NCBI GenBank assembly: GCA_031835245.1
Contig: JAVKOQ010000059.1
Location: 124,001-188,000 of the forward strand
DNA from: Balamuthia mandrillaris
Lineage: Eukaryota; Discosea; Longamoebia; Balamuthiidae
DNA length: 64,000 nucleotides
Reading direction: 5' to 3'
In this document: positions 9,185 to 21,436 of the stretch, in pieces
How positions within the stretch are numbered: position 1 is the first letter of the stretch
Layout: each line of letters opens with the position of its first letter
The notes under the pieces: model-generated
What the model saw: only the letters and a program-made list of their open reading frames with translations
Told to the model about the DNA's origin: nothing
Databases searched by the model: none
Position numbers and translations under genes: made by a program

Positions 9185-10270
9185 ATGTCTGAAGAGGAAG
9201 CTCAGACGATAGCCGAGACCGACGGCGGTGATGACGAACCGCAACAAGACACAGCCCAGGAAGAGGCAGAGGACTATGAAGATGACCTCAACCTGGAAGA
9301 GCGCGTGGTAGAGCTCGAGTCCCTTTTGGAGCTCGAACGGGAGAAAGTGGCCCTACTGGAGGCCAAGGTGGAGGAGCTGGAAGCCAAGCTGGCCGCTGCT
9401 ACGGCAGGCGGCGCCTCCCTGGACGGCCCTCCTCCTTTGCCGGTCGGTGGGGCTCCTCCTCCACCTCCTGGCGGTGCTCCTCCTCCACCTCCAGGTGGCG
9501 CTCCACCACCACCCCCTGGCGGAGGTCCTCCTCCTCCCCCAGGTGGTGGCGGTCCCCCTCCTCCACCCATCATGAAGGTCACAACCGCTGGTGGCGGTGG
9601 AGGTGGCGGCAGAGGCGCTCTCTTGGCTCAGATCAACGGCTTTGGCAAGGCCAAGCTCAAAAAGGCAGCCACCAACGACCGAAGCGATGCCAGAGCCGCT
9701 GCTGAGTCCTCCAAACCGGCTGCCGGTGGTGGAGGTGGCGGTGGCGGTGCTCCTAGCATTGCCATGATGGCTGCCATGCAGCGCAACAAACTCAACACAG
9801 TGACTGGTAAGAGGACAAAGTCCGGCAGGATCTCCCGAGAAGAGGCCGAGAAGAACAGGCAAGCCGCCAGTCCTGTCAACAGCCTTTTGGGTCAACTGAA
9901 GAAGACGCCCGGTCCAGCTGCTTCTTCTCAACCCTCCACAGAGTCAGACAGCTCCGCGCCCGCCATCGACTTTAGGAGCGGCTTGAAGAAGACCTCTCCT
10001 CCTCCTTCCTCTGGTACTTCTCCCGCTTCGGAGGACAGCGCTGCGGTGGACTTTAGAGGCGGTCTCAAGAAGGCCTCCCCTCCTCCCTCTCCGGCTTCTA
10101 ACGACTCTAACGATGGCGCCAGCCCGGCTGTGCTCAACTTCAAGGCCCAGCTGAAAACGCCGCAAGGGGGTGACCGTACGGCTTCTGGCAGGATGGCCAA
10201 GCCCAAGCAAGCCACCGGCGGTGCCGTCCAGAAAGACTTCCGCTCTGCTCTCAAAAAGACTGGGTCGTAA
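9185..10270 (+). CDS. Actin-binding protein: coiled coil, polyproline, WH2 and DFRxxL motifs
   Basis: Seen: a single exon of 361 aa. An acidic N-terminus precedes a coiled coil at residues 36-72 (LEERVVELESLLELE). Profilin-type polyproline blocks (GGAPPPPP repeats) span 81-128, then a Gly spacer, a WH2-like segment at 143-160 (RGALLAQINGFGKAKLKK), a second Gly block, and four spaced repeats: DFRSGLKKT 262, DFRGGLKKA 289, NFKAQLKTP 318 and DFRSALKKT 351. Known: WH2 motifs bind monomeric actin, polyproline recruits profilin, and DFRxxL is the F-actin-binding motif of smooth-muscle myosin light chain kinase. Inferred: a cytoskeletal assembly factor with VASP/WIP-like logic. I do not know a named protein with this exact order. 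Confidence 0.8.
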   Translation: MSEEEAQTIAETDGGDDEPQQDTAQEEAEDYEDDLNLEERVVELESLLELEREKVALLEAKVEELEAKLAAATAGGASLDGPPPLPVGGAPPPPPGGAPPPPPGGAPPPPPGGGPPPPPGGGGPPPPPIMKVTTAGGGGGGGRGALLAQINGFGKAKLKKAATNDRSDARAAAESSKPAAGGGGGGGGAPSIAMMAAMQRNKLNTVTGKRTKSGRISREEAEKNRQAASPVNSLLGQLKKTPGPAASSQPSTESDSSAPAIDFRSGLKKTSPPPSSGTSPASEDSAAVDFRGGLKKASPPPSPASNDSNDGASPAVLNFKAQLKTPQGGDRTASGRMAKPKQATGGAVQKDFRSALKKTGS

Positions 10271-10485
10271 TAATGTTTTTGTTGAAGAAAGAATGCCCTA
10301 TGCTTTTTGTGTTTTGTGTTTTCTTGTTCATTTTTTCTTTCTTTCTTTCATTTGGAAGAAACCAATAATTGGAAATATTTTCGAAAAACCAAAAAAAAGT
10401 ACAGAAATATTTGTGTATTTTGATAATTCTCGTTTGTTATCGCAATTTTTGTCGATATTTTTGGAGCATTGGGCAAGCTTGGGTG

Positions 10486-11084
10486 TCACAAAGCGTTCCA
10501 CTTGCTGTTGAGGCTTGCTGCTTTGTGTGGTTGTGCTTGTGGGTTGTACGCGTAGTTCTGAGGAGGCAGATGGGAAAGGGATGAGGAAGGGGTGAAGTTC
10601 ATGTTGTGTTGCTGTTGAAAGGCCCCGGTAACGGTGTGGAACGTAACCAACGGGGATACTTCTGTGCTGTAGTGGTTTCCTCGACGTAGGGGAGAGGAGT
10701 GGCGAGGAACTTGAATGACAACAGCTCTCGGACGATGAAACTGTTGACAGGCAAGCCCAACGCAGCAACAAAAGATTAGAAGCAGTCCTAGAGGGATAAA
10801 GACGATGAGGGCGATGGCTGCGATGACGCAGATTATCACCAGCGTGGCTACTTCGTCGTGGTGATCTTCTGACTGGTCATGGTCGTGACGGTGGTTGTTT
10901 TCATCGCCTTCCTTAGCGGAATCTATAGAGACTAAATGAAAAATATGAGGGCCACTGTGCCAACGGAATCAAAGGTTGGAGTAAGGAACGAGGAAAGAAG
11001 ACCTTCTGCATTGGTGACACATATAAGCCCAAATAGTAGCAGGGAAAACAACAACGCAGCGCACGGGGTTGTCGTTGTTTTCAT
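10486..11084 (-). CDS. Small type I single-pass membrane protein
   Basis: Seen: exons 11003..11084 and 10486..10922, intron 10923..11002, 172 aa. The signal peptide is roughly residues 1-26 (AALLFSLLLFGLICVTNA). A short His/Asp/Glu-rich extracellular segment (HRHDHDQSEDHHDE) follows, then a transmembrane helix (VIAAIALIVFIPLGLLLIFC) running into a CCCVGLAC cluster that could be palmitoylated. The cytosolic tail is about 95 residues, rich in Gln/Pro/Ser. No family recognised. The His/Asp ectodomain might bind metal (inference only). It is divergent from the MFS gene, sharing a ~160-base promoter. Confidence 0.7.
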
Positions 11085-11247
11085 TCTTTTTCTCTCTTCT
11101 CTAACCAAAGGACGCCATCCAATCGAATATCAAAAATCGAAATGCCAAACCAACCGAAATTCAAAACGCCGATTATGTAAAGAATGTGAATATATTTCAT
11201 ACCTTGCATTCCTTTCATGACTGTGACGAAAAGAAAAGAGAGAAGAG

Positions 11248-13462
11248 ATGCTTCGCCACTCGCTGGGTCGGTGCCTCTCTTGTCTGCGCCTGCTCTTCCC
11301 CGGCAAGAAAGTCGAAGAACGCACCCGCTTCTACCACTGGTGGGCGCTCCTCCTCCTCATCGCCGTCAACCTCCTCCGCGAGGCCGATCAATGGGCTCTC
11401 CCAACGTTACAGGCCTCTGGCCTGCAATGCAGCTCCTGCCCTTCCTCTCCCTCCGCCGCGGAGGACGTGGCTTGGTACCGAAACTGCCAGGAGCAATGCC
11501 TCTCCCTCAGCGACGTGCAGATGGGTTTTCTCTCGGGTCCTGCCTTCACGCTGAGCTCCGTGCTGGCCAGCATTCCGTTGGGTTGGTTGGCTGACCTCGA
11601 CACGAGGGTACACAGGGTCTGGCTTTTGTTCGGAGGCGTGTTGGTCTGGAGCGGGGCCACCGTGGCTGCTGCTTTTGCGGGAGGCTTTTGGGGGTTGGCT
11701 TTGTCCCGGGTCTTGTTGGGACTTGGTGGGGTATGTTATTTGTTGTTGTTTTGCGAACAAAGAGAATGCTGCTGATACTCGTGTAATGGACAGGCCACGG
11801 TGAATCCAACTGCTTATTCTCTGCTCGCTGATTACTTTCATCCGCAGTATCGGGCTTTCATACTAGCTCTCTTCAGCGCTACCATTTATTTAGGTCTTTC
11901 TTGTTCTTGTTCCTGCTTATCCTTCACCATTTTCTTCTTTTTGTTCTTTTCTTTCTTCTTCTCCTTCTTGCTTCTTGCTTCTTGTTATTCTTGTTCTTCT
12001 TGCTTCTTATGCTTTTTCTTCTCCTTCTTTTTCTTCTTCTTATCTTCAACTTTCTTTCTGCTCCTACTAATGGTTGCTATAATAAAAACAATAACAGGAG
12101 AGCTAGTAGGACTGGTAACAGGTTTCATCAGTCAAGCACATAGCTGGCGGTTAGCGTTCTTGTTGTTGGGTGTTCCTGGCTTCTTCTGTGCCTTTATTCT
12201 TGGCTTGACTCTTCGAGAGCCCGTTCGTGGCTTGAGTGAACGCTGGGCCAAAGAAGAACGACCAACAAGTGTAGCAACAAAAGAAGAAGGTGAACACGAG
12301 GCGGAACAGAAACGAAGAACAACAAAGAAAAAAAGGCATAAGAAGAGGTTGATAACAACGGACATAAAGGAAGAAGAAAGAGCGATTTTGGCAACGGAAA
12401 CTACTTTGTTGACCGCAACAGTAGCATCAGCGGATGCTGGAGCAGAAGAAGACAGAGGAAAGAGCTATTCTTTCCTGAAACGGTTCTTGTTTTTGTTGCA
12501 GCTCCCCGCCTTCGTTGGACTTTGTTGTGCAGGTACCGATATCAATTTTTCTCTCTGTGTTTGTTCATTTTGTTTATGTTCTTTCTCCTTGTAACATAAT
12601 AACAATGACCAGCTGCAATAAGGAACCTGGGAGGATATGCGCTGGGGGGATGGTTACAAGTGTTTTTGGTGCGTGTGCACGGATTGAAGCCTGCTGACTT
12701 TGCCACATGGCTCATTGTCATCATTCCAGTTGGTGCGTTCTTCCTTTGCCTTTGTTTTATTATCATTAGTTAACGATTTCCGAAAAAAAACCTATCTTCT
12801 TTCGTTTAGGAGGAGGGCTTGGGGCAACTATAGGAGGATTTCTGGCTGATAGATGGTTTAAGGTCTTTACTTCTTCTTCATCGACCTCGTCTGTCTCTCT
12901 GCTCTAATGTACGTATATACAACAACCGCAGGTGGATCACAGAGGCAAAGCATGGTTGATAGCCTGCAGCCAAGCCTTTGCTGCTCCACTCATTGCCGGG
13001 TTCTTGTTGGTGGAACCTACGGTACTTGCGTTCGCGTTCTTGTTCGCTTCCTTCATCTTTGCAGAGATGTGGTATGGCCCTTCCACTGCCATCGTTCAAG
13101 ACTTGCTACCTCCTTCCATACGCGGACTAGGTTTGTGTTTATTTCTTCACTCCCGAGTTCGTTATGATATTCACGCTTTTTCTTTTGTTTTGTACCAACA
13201 GGAACTGCTATTTATTTTATTGTAACATCGCTTGGCGCTTTAGCTCCACTTATTGTTGGAGCTCTGAACAATTTTTTCAATGACGGTGCTCCTTTCTCTT
13301 ATCAATCTTCATCAAGTAAGTTCATTCACTTCTCTTTTGTTCCATACGTTCATATCTCATGCTCTGTTTTCTTTCTTTCTCTGTGGTCGTTGCTCTTTGT
13401 GTTACTCTACTCTTCCTCTTTCTTTCTCTTTTGGTAATCCTTTCTCATGTTCTCTTCCTCTT

Positions 13463-13509
<47 letters not shown>

Positions 13510-13873
13510 GTCTCTGTCTCTTCTCTTAAAATCAACATCAGCATCACAGGAAGAGCAAGGTGAAGATACGGTGTTGGACCCAACTTATTCGATGTTGATG
13601 ATGGTGGCTGGAATGTATGTGCTAAGCGTGCCAGGTTTCTTTCTCGTCTCGGCCTTCATCAAGCATCATCGAGAAAGAGCGTGGGGTCTTCTACAGAAAG
13701 AGAGCTTGCGAGATATAATCAACGAAAAGGAAAGGAATGACTTCTTCTTCGAATACGTTGGAGTTAATGAAGAAGGAAGGATAAGAAATGCACAATCACA
13801 AAGAGGAGATGATGAAGAAGCAGACGATGAAAAGGACGATACAACAACAATGGAGGAGGAAGAAGAGAAATGA
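11248..13873 (+). CDS. Major facilitator superfamily transporter, spinster-like
   Basis: Seen: eight exons, 11248..11730, 11794..11893, 12098..12532, 12613..12732, 12810..12862, 12932..13130, 13202..13315, 13542..13873; 611 aa with all phases consistent. TM1 starts WWALLLLIAVNLLREADQWA. The MFS loop is GWLADLDTRVHRVWLLFGG, then FWGLALSRVLLGLGG, NPTAYSLLADYFHPQYRA and, in the second half, GGGLGATIGGFLADRW and FAEMWYGPSTAIVQDLLPP. A charged central loop of about 90 residues separates the halves, and an acidic tail ends the protein. Known: MFS proteins are 12-TM transporters. The SLLADYF-PxxxR segment and domain pattern recall spinster (sphingolipid/lysophospholipid) and related organic-anion carriers. 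Substrate is unproven. Intron 7 carries a (TC)n run. Confidence 0.85.
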
Positions 13874-13976
13874 GAGAGCAGCATAAGAATACGTTAAACA
13901 ATTAAGTTTTTGTGCAGAACAAAAACGTATAAATAATGGGAGTAGGATAAATAGCGATAGTCCTCCAACACAGGTG

Positions 13977-14576
13977 CTAAAACCAGTATTGTGGATACCG
14001 ACCGCTTCGCGGAAGATTGTTGGTGATGAGCGCCACTATTGACATTAAAATGGCACCACCAGCCGCTAATGGAATAAACAAGAAGCCTTCATCCTGGAAC
14101 GCTTCCGAGCCTAAATAAACCGAGAGGGAAACAAAAACAAACGGTTTTGGTAAATAAGAAAGAAGAAAGAAGAAAAAAGCAACTTACCAACGATAGGAAT
14201 AATCGCAGTAGCTGCAGCAGGCGGATGCAGCGTGTTGGTCATTTGCATGTTGACGATAGCCAACGCCACAGAAATGGCACCTATCACCATGCGTGAGTCC
14301 TCCGAAGTTACCGCCTGGTTCAGCACCACGCCTATAAAGGCTGACAGTGTGTGACCTCCTATCACGTTTCGTGGTTGAGCTAATGGACTCTGCAGGGAGG
14401 AAGAAGAAGGGAAGAATAAGGCAGGGTGAAGAAGAACAATATGGGCAAAAACGTTTCGAAAACGATACCGCAGGAGCTCCGTAGAGAAGTGCAGCAGAAG
14501 CACAGTAGCTCAGCAGAAAAAAGCCAAGATCTTGATCTGTGAAGAAATACCTTTCCAGCACAGCTATCTTTATGTT

Positions 14577-14617
<41 letters not shown>

Positions 14618-15375
14618 AAGAGAAGAAACAAGCAAAGAAGAGAGATGGGGGTTGGTGTTTCTTATGGTGTTGGAAAAAGCGTGATACTTACAATGAGGAT
14701 GCCACAGAAAGCACCCAAGAAACTCCACGCCATCGTCCAAACGGAGAGAGGCAGCTGCGGTCCTGCTATCAGCCCATTCTTTCCTTTCATCTTCACCAGA
14801 AATGGGAGCGGATACTCTAACTTTGGTTATTTTTTTTCCGAAGACAAGAAAGAAGCAATAATAAGATGACGAAGAAGAAGCAAGAAGAAGCAAGAAGAAG
14901 AAGAAGAAGAACAAGAACAAGAAGAAGAAGAAGAAGAAGAAGAAGAAGAAGAACAAGAACAGGAAGAACAAGAACAAGAAGAACAAGAACAAGAAGGACA
15001 CAAAGAAAAGGAAACATAAAAGAAATAACATACGCGATAGTCATAGTTTTTAGGAGATGGAAACAAAGCAGCGGAGCACTCTCGGAACCTATCTGTGACC
15101 CTGTTCCACGCTCTTCGCGTCTTCCCCTCCACGTTTTTAGTGCCTTGCTCCTCCGCCCCAGGCAGCACTCTCTCCATCGCCCCACCCGGCAGCTGCACTA
15201 TTTCTCCGCCGTCCTCGTCGTTGCTGCCGCTGTTGTGGGCGCGGATGCCTCCCATCTCCATCATCTCCAACCCCTCGTCCTCCTCCTCCTCCTCCTCCTC
15301 CTTCTGCTCTGCCGCCGCCCTGCTTTCCTCCGGTTCTTCCGCCTCCGCCTCTACCACTGCTCCTTCCTGCGCCAT
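13977..15375 (-). CDS. HPP-family integral membrane protein (copy 1)
   Basis: Seen: five exons, 15034..15375, 14692..14820, 14469..14567, 14188..14389, 13977..14110; 301 aa. The acidic N-terminus (poly-E) precedes LVKMKGKNGLIAGPQLPL and four hydrophobic segments, including LLSYCASAALLYGAPA and NVIGGHTLSAFIGVVLNQAV. The family motif is MTNTLHPPAAATAIIPI, and the end is ALITNNLPRSGRYPQYWF. Known: the HPP family is named for His-Pro-Pro; the best-studied member acts in nitrite transport in plant chloroplasts and cyanobacteria. Context: it lies head-to-tail upstream of a paralogue with identical exon 3-5 lengths (99, 202, 134) and phases. Introns carry AG repeats and A-rich acceptors. A small-anion transport role is an inference. 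Confidence 0.9.
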
Positions 15376-15845
15376 GCGTGCTCTGCTCTGCTCTGCTCTC
15401 TCTCTCTCTCTCTCTGCGCTGCTTCTCTCTCTGTGTGGGCTTCAGTGCTATTTAATTGTCGACAAAAGAGGCCAAAAACTGCAGAGGGGCAGCTGTAAAC
15501 GCGCACAAAAGCTGCAGGACGGAGAATTTTTGTTGAATTCGTTTCCATTTTTGGACTTTTCCGATATAAAACCTTTATTTATCATTATTATTATAGGCAT
15601 ATTTCGCTTGCGGTGCGAGAGACCGCTTGGTGAGGGGAAACCTTTTTTCAAATTGTTCCTGGAGGAAGGAACATTTCGTGTAAGCACAAGGCTCATTCGA
15701 ACTCTTGTAACACAATTAAGTTGAATGAGTCGGTTTTTAATAAGATTTGAAAAAAAAAAACAATGGATTCAAGAAGTTCTCTTCTTTGTTTCTTGTTTTT
15801 GTTTTTTGTTTTGTTTGTTGAAACGTTGGAGGGTTTTGACTTGTT

Positions 15846-15880
<35 letters not shown>

Positions 15881-15942
15881 AAACATGATGTTTGTTATCA
15901 AGACAAGCGAGAGAGGTGAGAATAAATCACCACTGCCATTGG
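15376..15942. promoter_or_regulatory. HPP intergenic region with GTCGAC motif
   Basis: GTCGAC at 15458..15463 lies about 85 nt before the copy 1 start. The rest is AT-rich and ends in a (TC)n block (about 15849..15876) in the 3' flank of copy 2. The region is 567 bases with no convincing gene. Confidence 0.4.
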
Positions 15943-16432
15943 CTACCACCAATAGAGAGGGTAGGAGGTGCGGCGCGATATGTTTCCGGTGATGAGGGCA
16001 ACCAGCAACATGAGGAGAGCTCCCCCCGTGGCTAGCAGCACGTACAAAAACCCTTCATCTCTTATTCTGTCTGAGCCTTTTGTTTGTTTGTTTGTTAGTT
16101 TGCATAAAGGTTGGTGTGTTCAGAAGGAATACAGACAACACAACATAAAAGAAACCAAAACCACAAACAGTTAGAAACAGAAACAAACGAACGAACCTAC
16201 AATGGGAATGATAACAGTGGTGGCACCAGGCGGATGCAGCGTGTTGGTCAACTGCATCACGGCGATGGACAACCCTACGGACATGGAGGCTACCACCACG
16301 CGAGAGGTTTCGGAGTAAGCAAACTTGCTGAGAAGGACTCCCAGGATGGCTGATATGAAGTGTCCTCCTATCAAGTTACGAGGTTGAGAAAGCGGACCCT
16401 TTGTATTTAGTTTGTGTTAATGGTCGCTTAAA

Positions 16433-16471
<39 letters not shown>

Positions 16472-17372
16472 CAGAGGCAGGGACAGCGACAGAGACAGAG
16501 ACAGAGACAGAGGCAGAGACAGAGAGACAGAGACAGAGACAGAGAGACAGAGAACGGAAGAAGAGAAGAAGCAAACGAAAATAAAAGAGCGAGGAGAAAG
16601 AAGAGGAGAATAAAATACATGAGGAGCGCCATAAATAAGTGCAGCAGAAGCACAGTAGCTCATAATAAAAAAGGTAAGATCCCTTTCTTCGAAAATGAAA
16701 CGGTCCAACATGGATATCTGTTCGTTGAAATAGAAGAGAGAACACGAGCAGGCGAGAACGCGAGAAGTGAGAAGGGAAGAGCAGCAAAGAAGAGAAACAA
16801 AGAAGAGGACACAAGCTAACGTACCACGAGGATGCCGCAAAAAGCACCAACAAAACTCAGCACAATGGTAGAGAGAGGCAAAGGGAGCTTTGGACCGGCG
16901 CTGAAGCCACGTTCTCCCTTCATCTTGGCAAAAAACGTTCTCAGGTTATACTCCATCTTTTGTTTTTGATTTTAAACCGAAAAATTAATAAGAAAAAGAA
17001 GAAAGACGAAATAAGATGAAAGCGAAAACGAACGCAACGGTCTTGCTGCGCGGGAGGAGGAAACAAGGCCGCAAAGTAAGCCACTATCCAGCCCTTGGCG
17101 GAGTGCCACCACTCTCTCGTGTTCCGCTTGAGCCACCACCGCTCCTCATAGCTCAGAATTTCCGGGTCGTAAGGCACCTTTTTCTCCTCCGCCAGTTCTT
17201 CCGGCCGGCTCGGTGGTTCTTGCGGACCAGGTCCCGAGGGATCATCCCCTCCAGGCGGCTCGCATTCCATCATCAAGATGAACTTTTGGTCTTCCTCTTC
17301 ATCGCCCACCACCGGCGTCCTTTCGGTTGGTTGTTGCGCCGACATGACCTCCTCCTCTGCCTTCTTCCCCAT
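15943..17372 (-). CDS. HPP-family integral membrane protein (copy 2)
   Basis: Seen: five exons, 17034..17372, 16825..16956, 16619..16717, 16197..16398, 15943..16076; 301 aa. The core matches copy 1: FFAKMKGERGFSAGPKLPL, IMSYCASAALIYGAPH, NLIGGHFISAILGVLLSKFA, LTNTLHPPGATTVIIPIVG, ALITGNISRRTSYPLYWW. Exon 1 ends in a weaker donor, TGC|GTTCGT; exon 2 opens with an internal ATG. Exons 3-5 have the same lengths as copy 1 while intron sequences differ, including a long GA/GACAGA microsatellite (about 16436..16550) in intron 3. Known family role as for copy 1. Inferred: an old tandem duplication, as proteins diverge clearly but gene structure is frozen. Confidence 0.9.
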
Positions 17373-17558
17373 TTATTTTTTGTTTGTAACAGCTTTAAGG
17401 TTCAGGTGGGGTCCTTTATTAGCGAAATTTTTGACACGTGCTGGTGAATTTACTTTCCAAATTAAGATGTAATGACATCACACTTTACCAAAAATACTTA
17501 ACACGACGTCAGCTTATTTCCTTTTTCGAAAGAAGGTGCTGCAGGTTTTTTTTTGTCT

Positions 17559-20722
<3,164 letters not shown>

Positions 20723-21436
20723 GCCATGCACATTTTCTTCCTCTTTTTCTTTTCTTTTCTTTTTTATATTTTTTTTAAATAATTTTTTTTGCTGAAGGCT
20801 GACGTCAGCGTTGTAATTTTCAGTTTGCGGCGAATTTTCATTTTTCCCCGGTTGCTGAGCAACTTAGATCTAAGGTTACCTAAAATAGGTAAGTCCACAT
20901 CTGGCGGAGATCTGAAGTCGCCTTTTTTCCTTTTCGCAAGAATGCGAAGGGTGGTACAAAAGAAAGCTCCGGCCTCACAATCTTGTTATTGTCTTTGGCC
21001 TCTCTGCGTTTGCTTCCAACCTCGCTTGATGTTACTTGTACTTCTGCGAGGAAACAATCCTATCCCCGAGCTCTCCCAGGTTTTTACCCAGGTGTCCGGG
21101 TTCGAAGATTCCTGGCTCTAAACTCCAGAGCTTCTGCTTTATATTATAACCTACAACAAGCTGCGTTACCCCACCGAGCTCTCTATGGAACCTAACCTCC
21201 TCCCAACTCCGCTTCTTCGTCCAGAAGGCCCGTCGAAACCCAAGCGAGAAGCAAAAGGTACTGAAACGTTTCAGAGATGTCCAGCGACATGTTTTCAACA
21301 TTTGAACTTATTTTCCAACCAAAGATGCTTTATACAACGTTCAACGGAGGCGTACCATGTTGGTTCGTTTCCGTCCTCCTGGGTTTCTTATTTACCACAT
21401 TCATAACCTTATCTTATACAACAATTATCAACTTGG
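20723..21436. other. 714-base intergenic gap
   Basis: The left end holds the kinase promoter: an AT-rich leader and a palindromic CRE-like GCTGACGTCAGC near 20795..20806. The right end is the 3' flank of the Frizzled-like gene. Around 21046..21130 a GGTTCGAAG stretch recalls a tRNA B box but no cloverleaf forms. Small ORFs here show no recognisable features. Confidence 0.5.

Noticed and set aside
21100-21130. GGTTCGAAG stretch like a tRNA B box
   Set aside because: No matching A box at the right distance and no acceptor, D, anticodon or T stems could be paired by eye.
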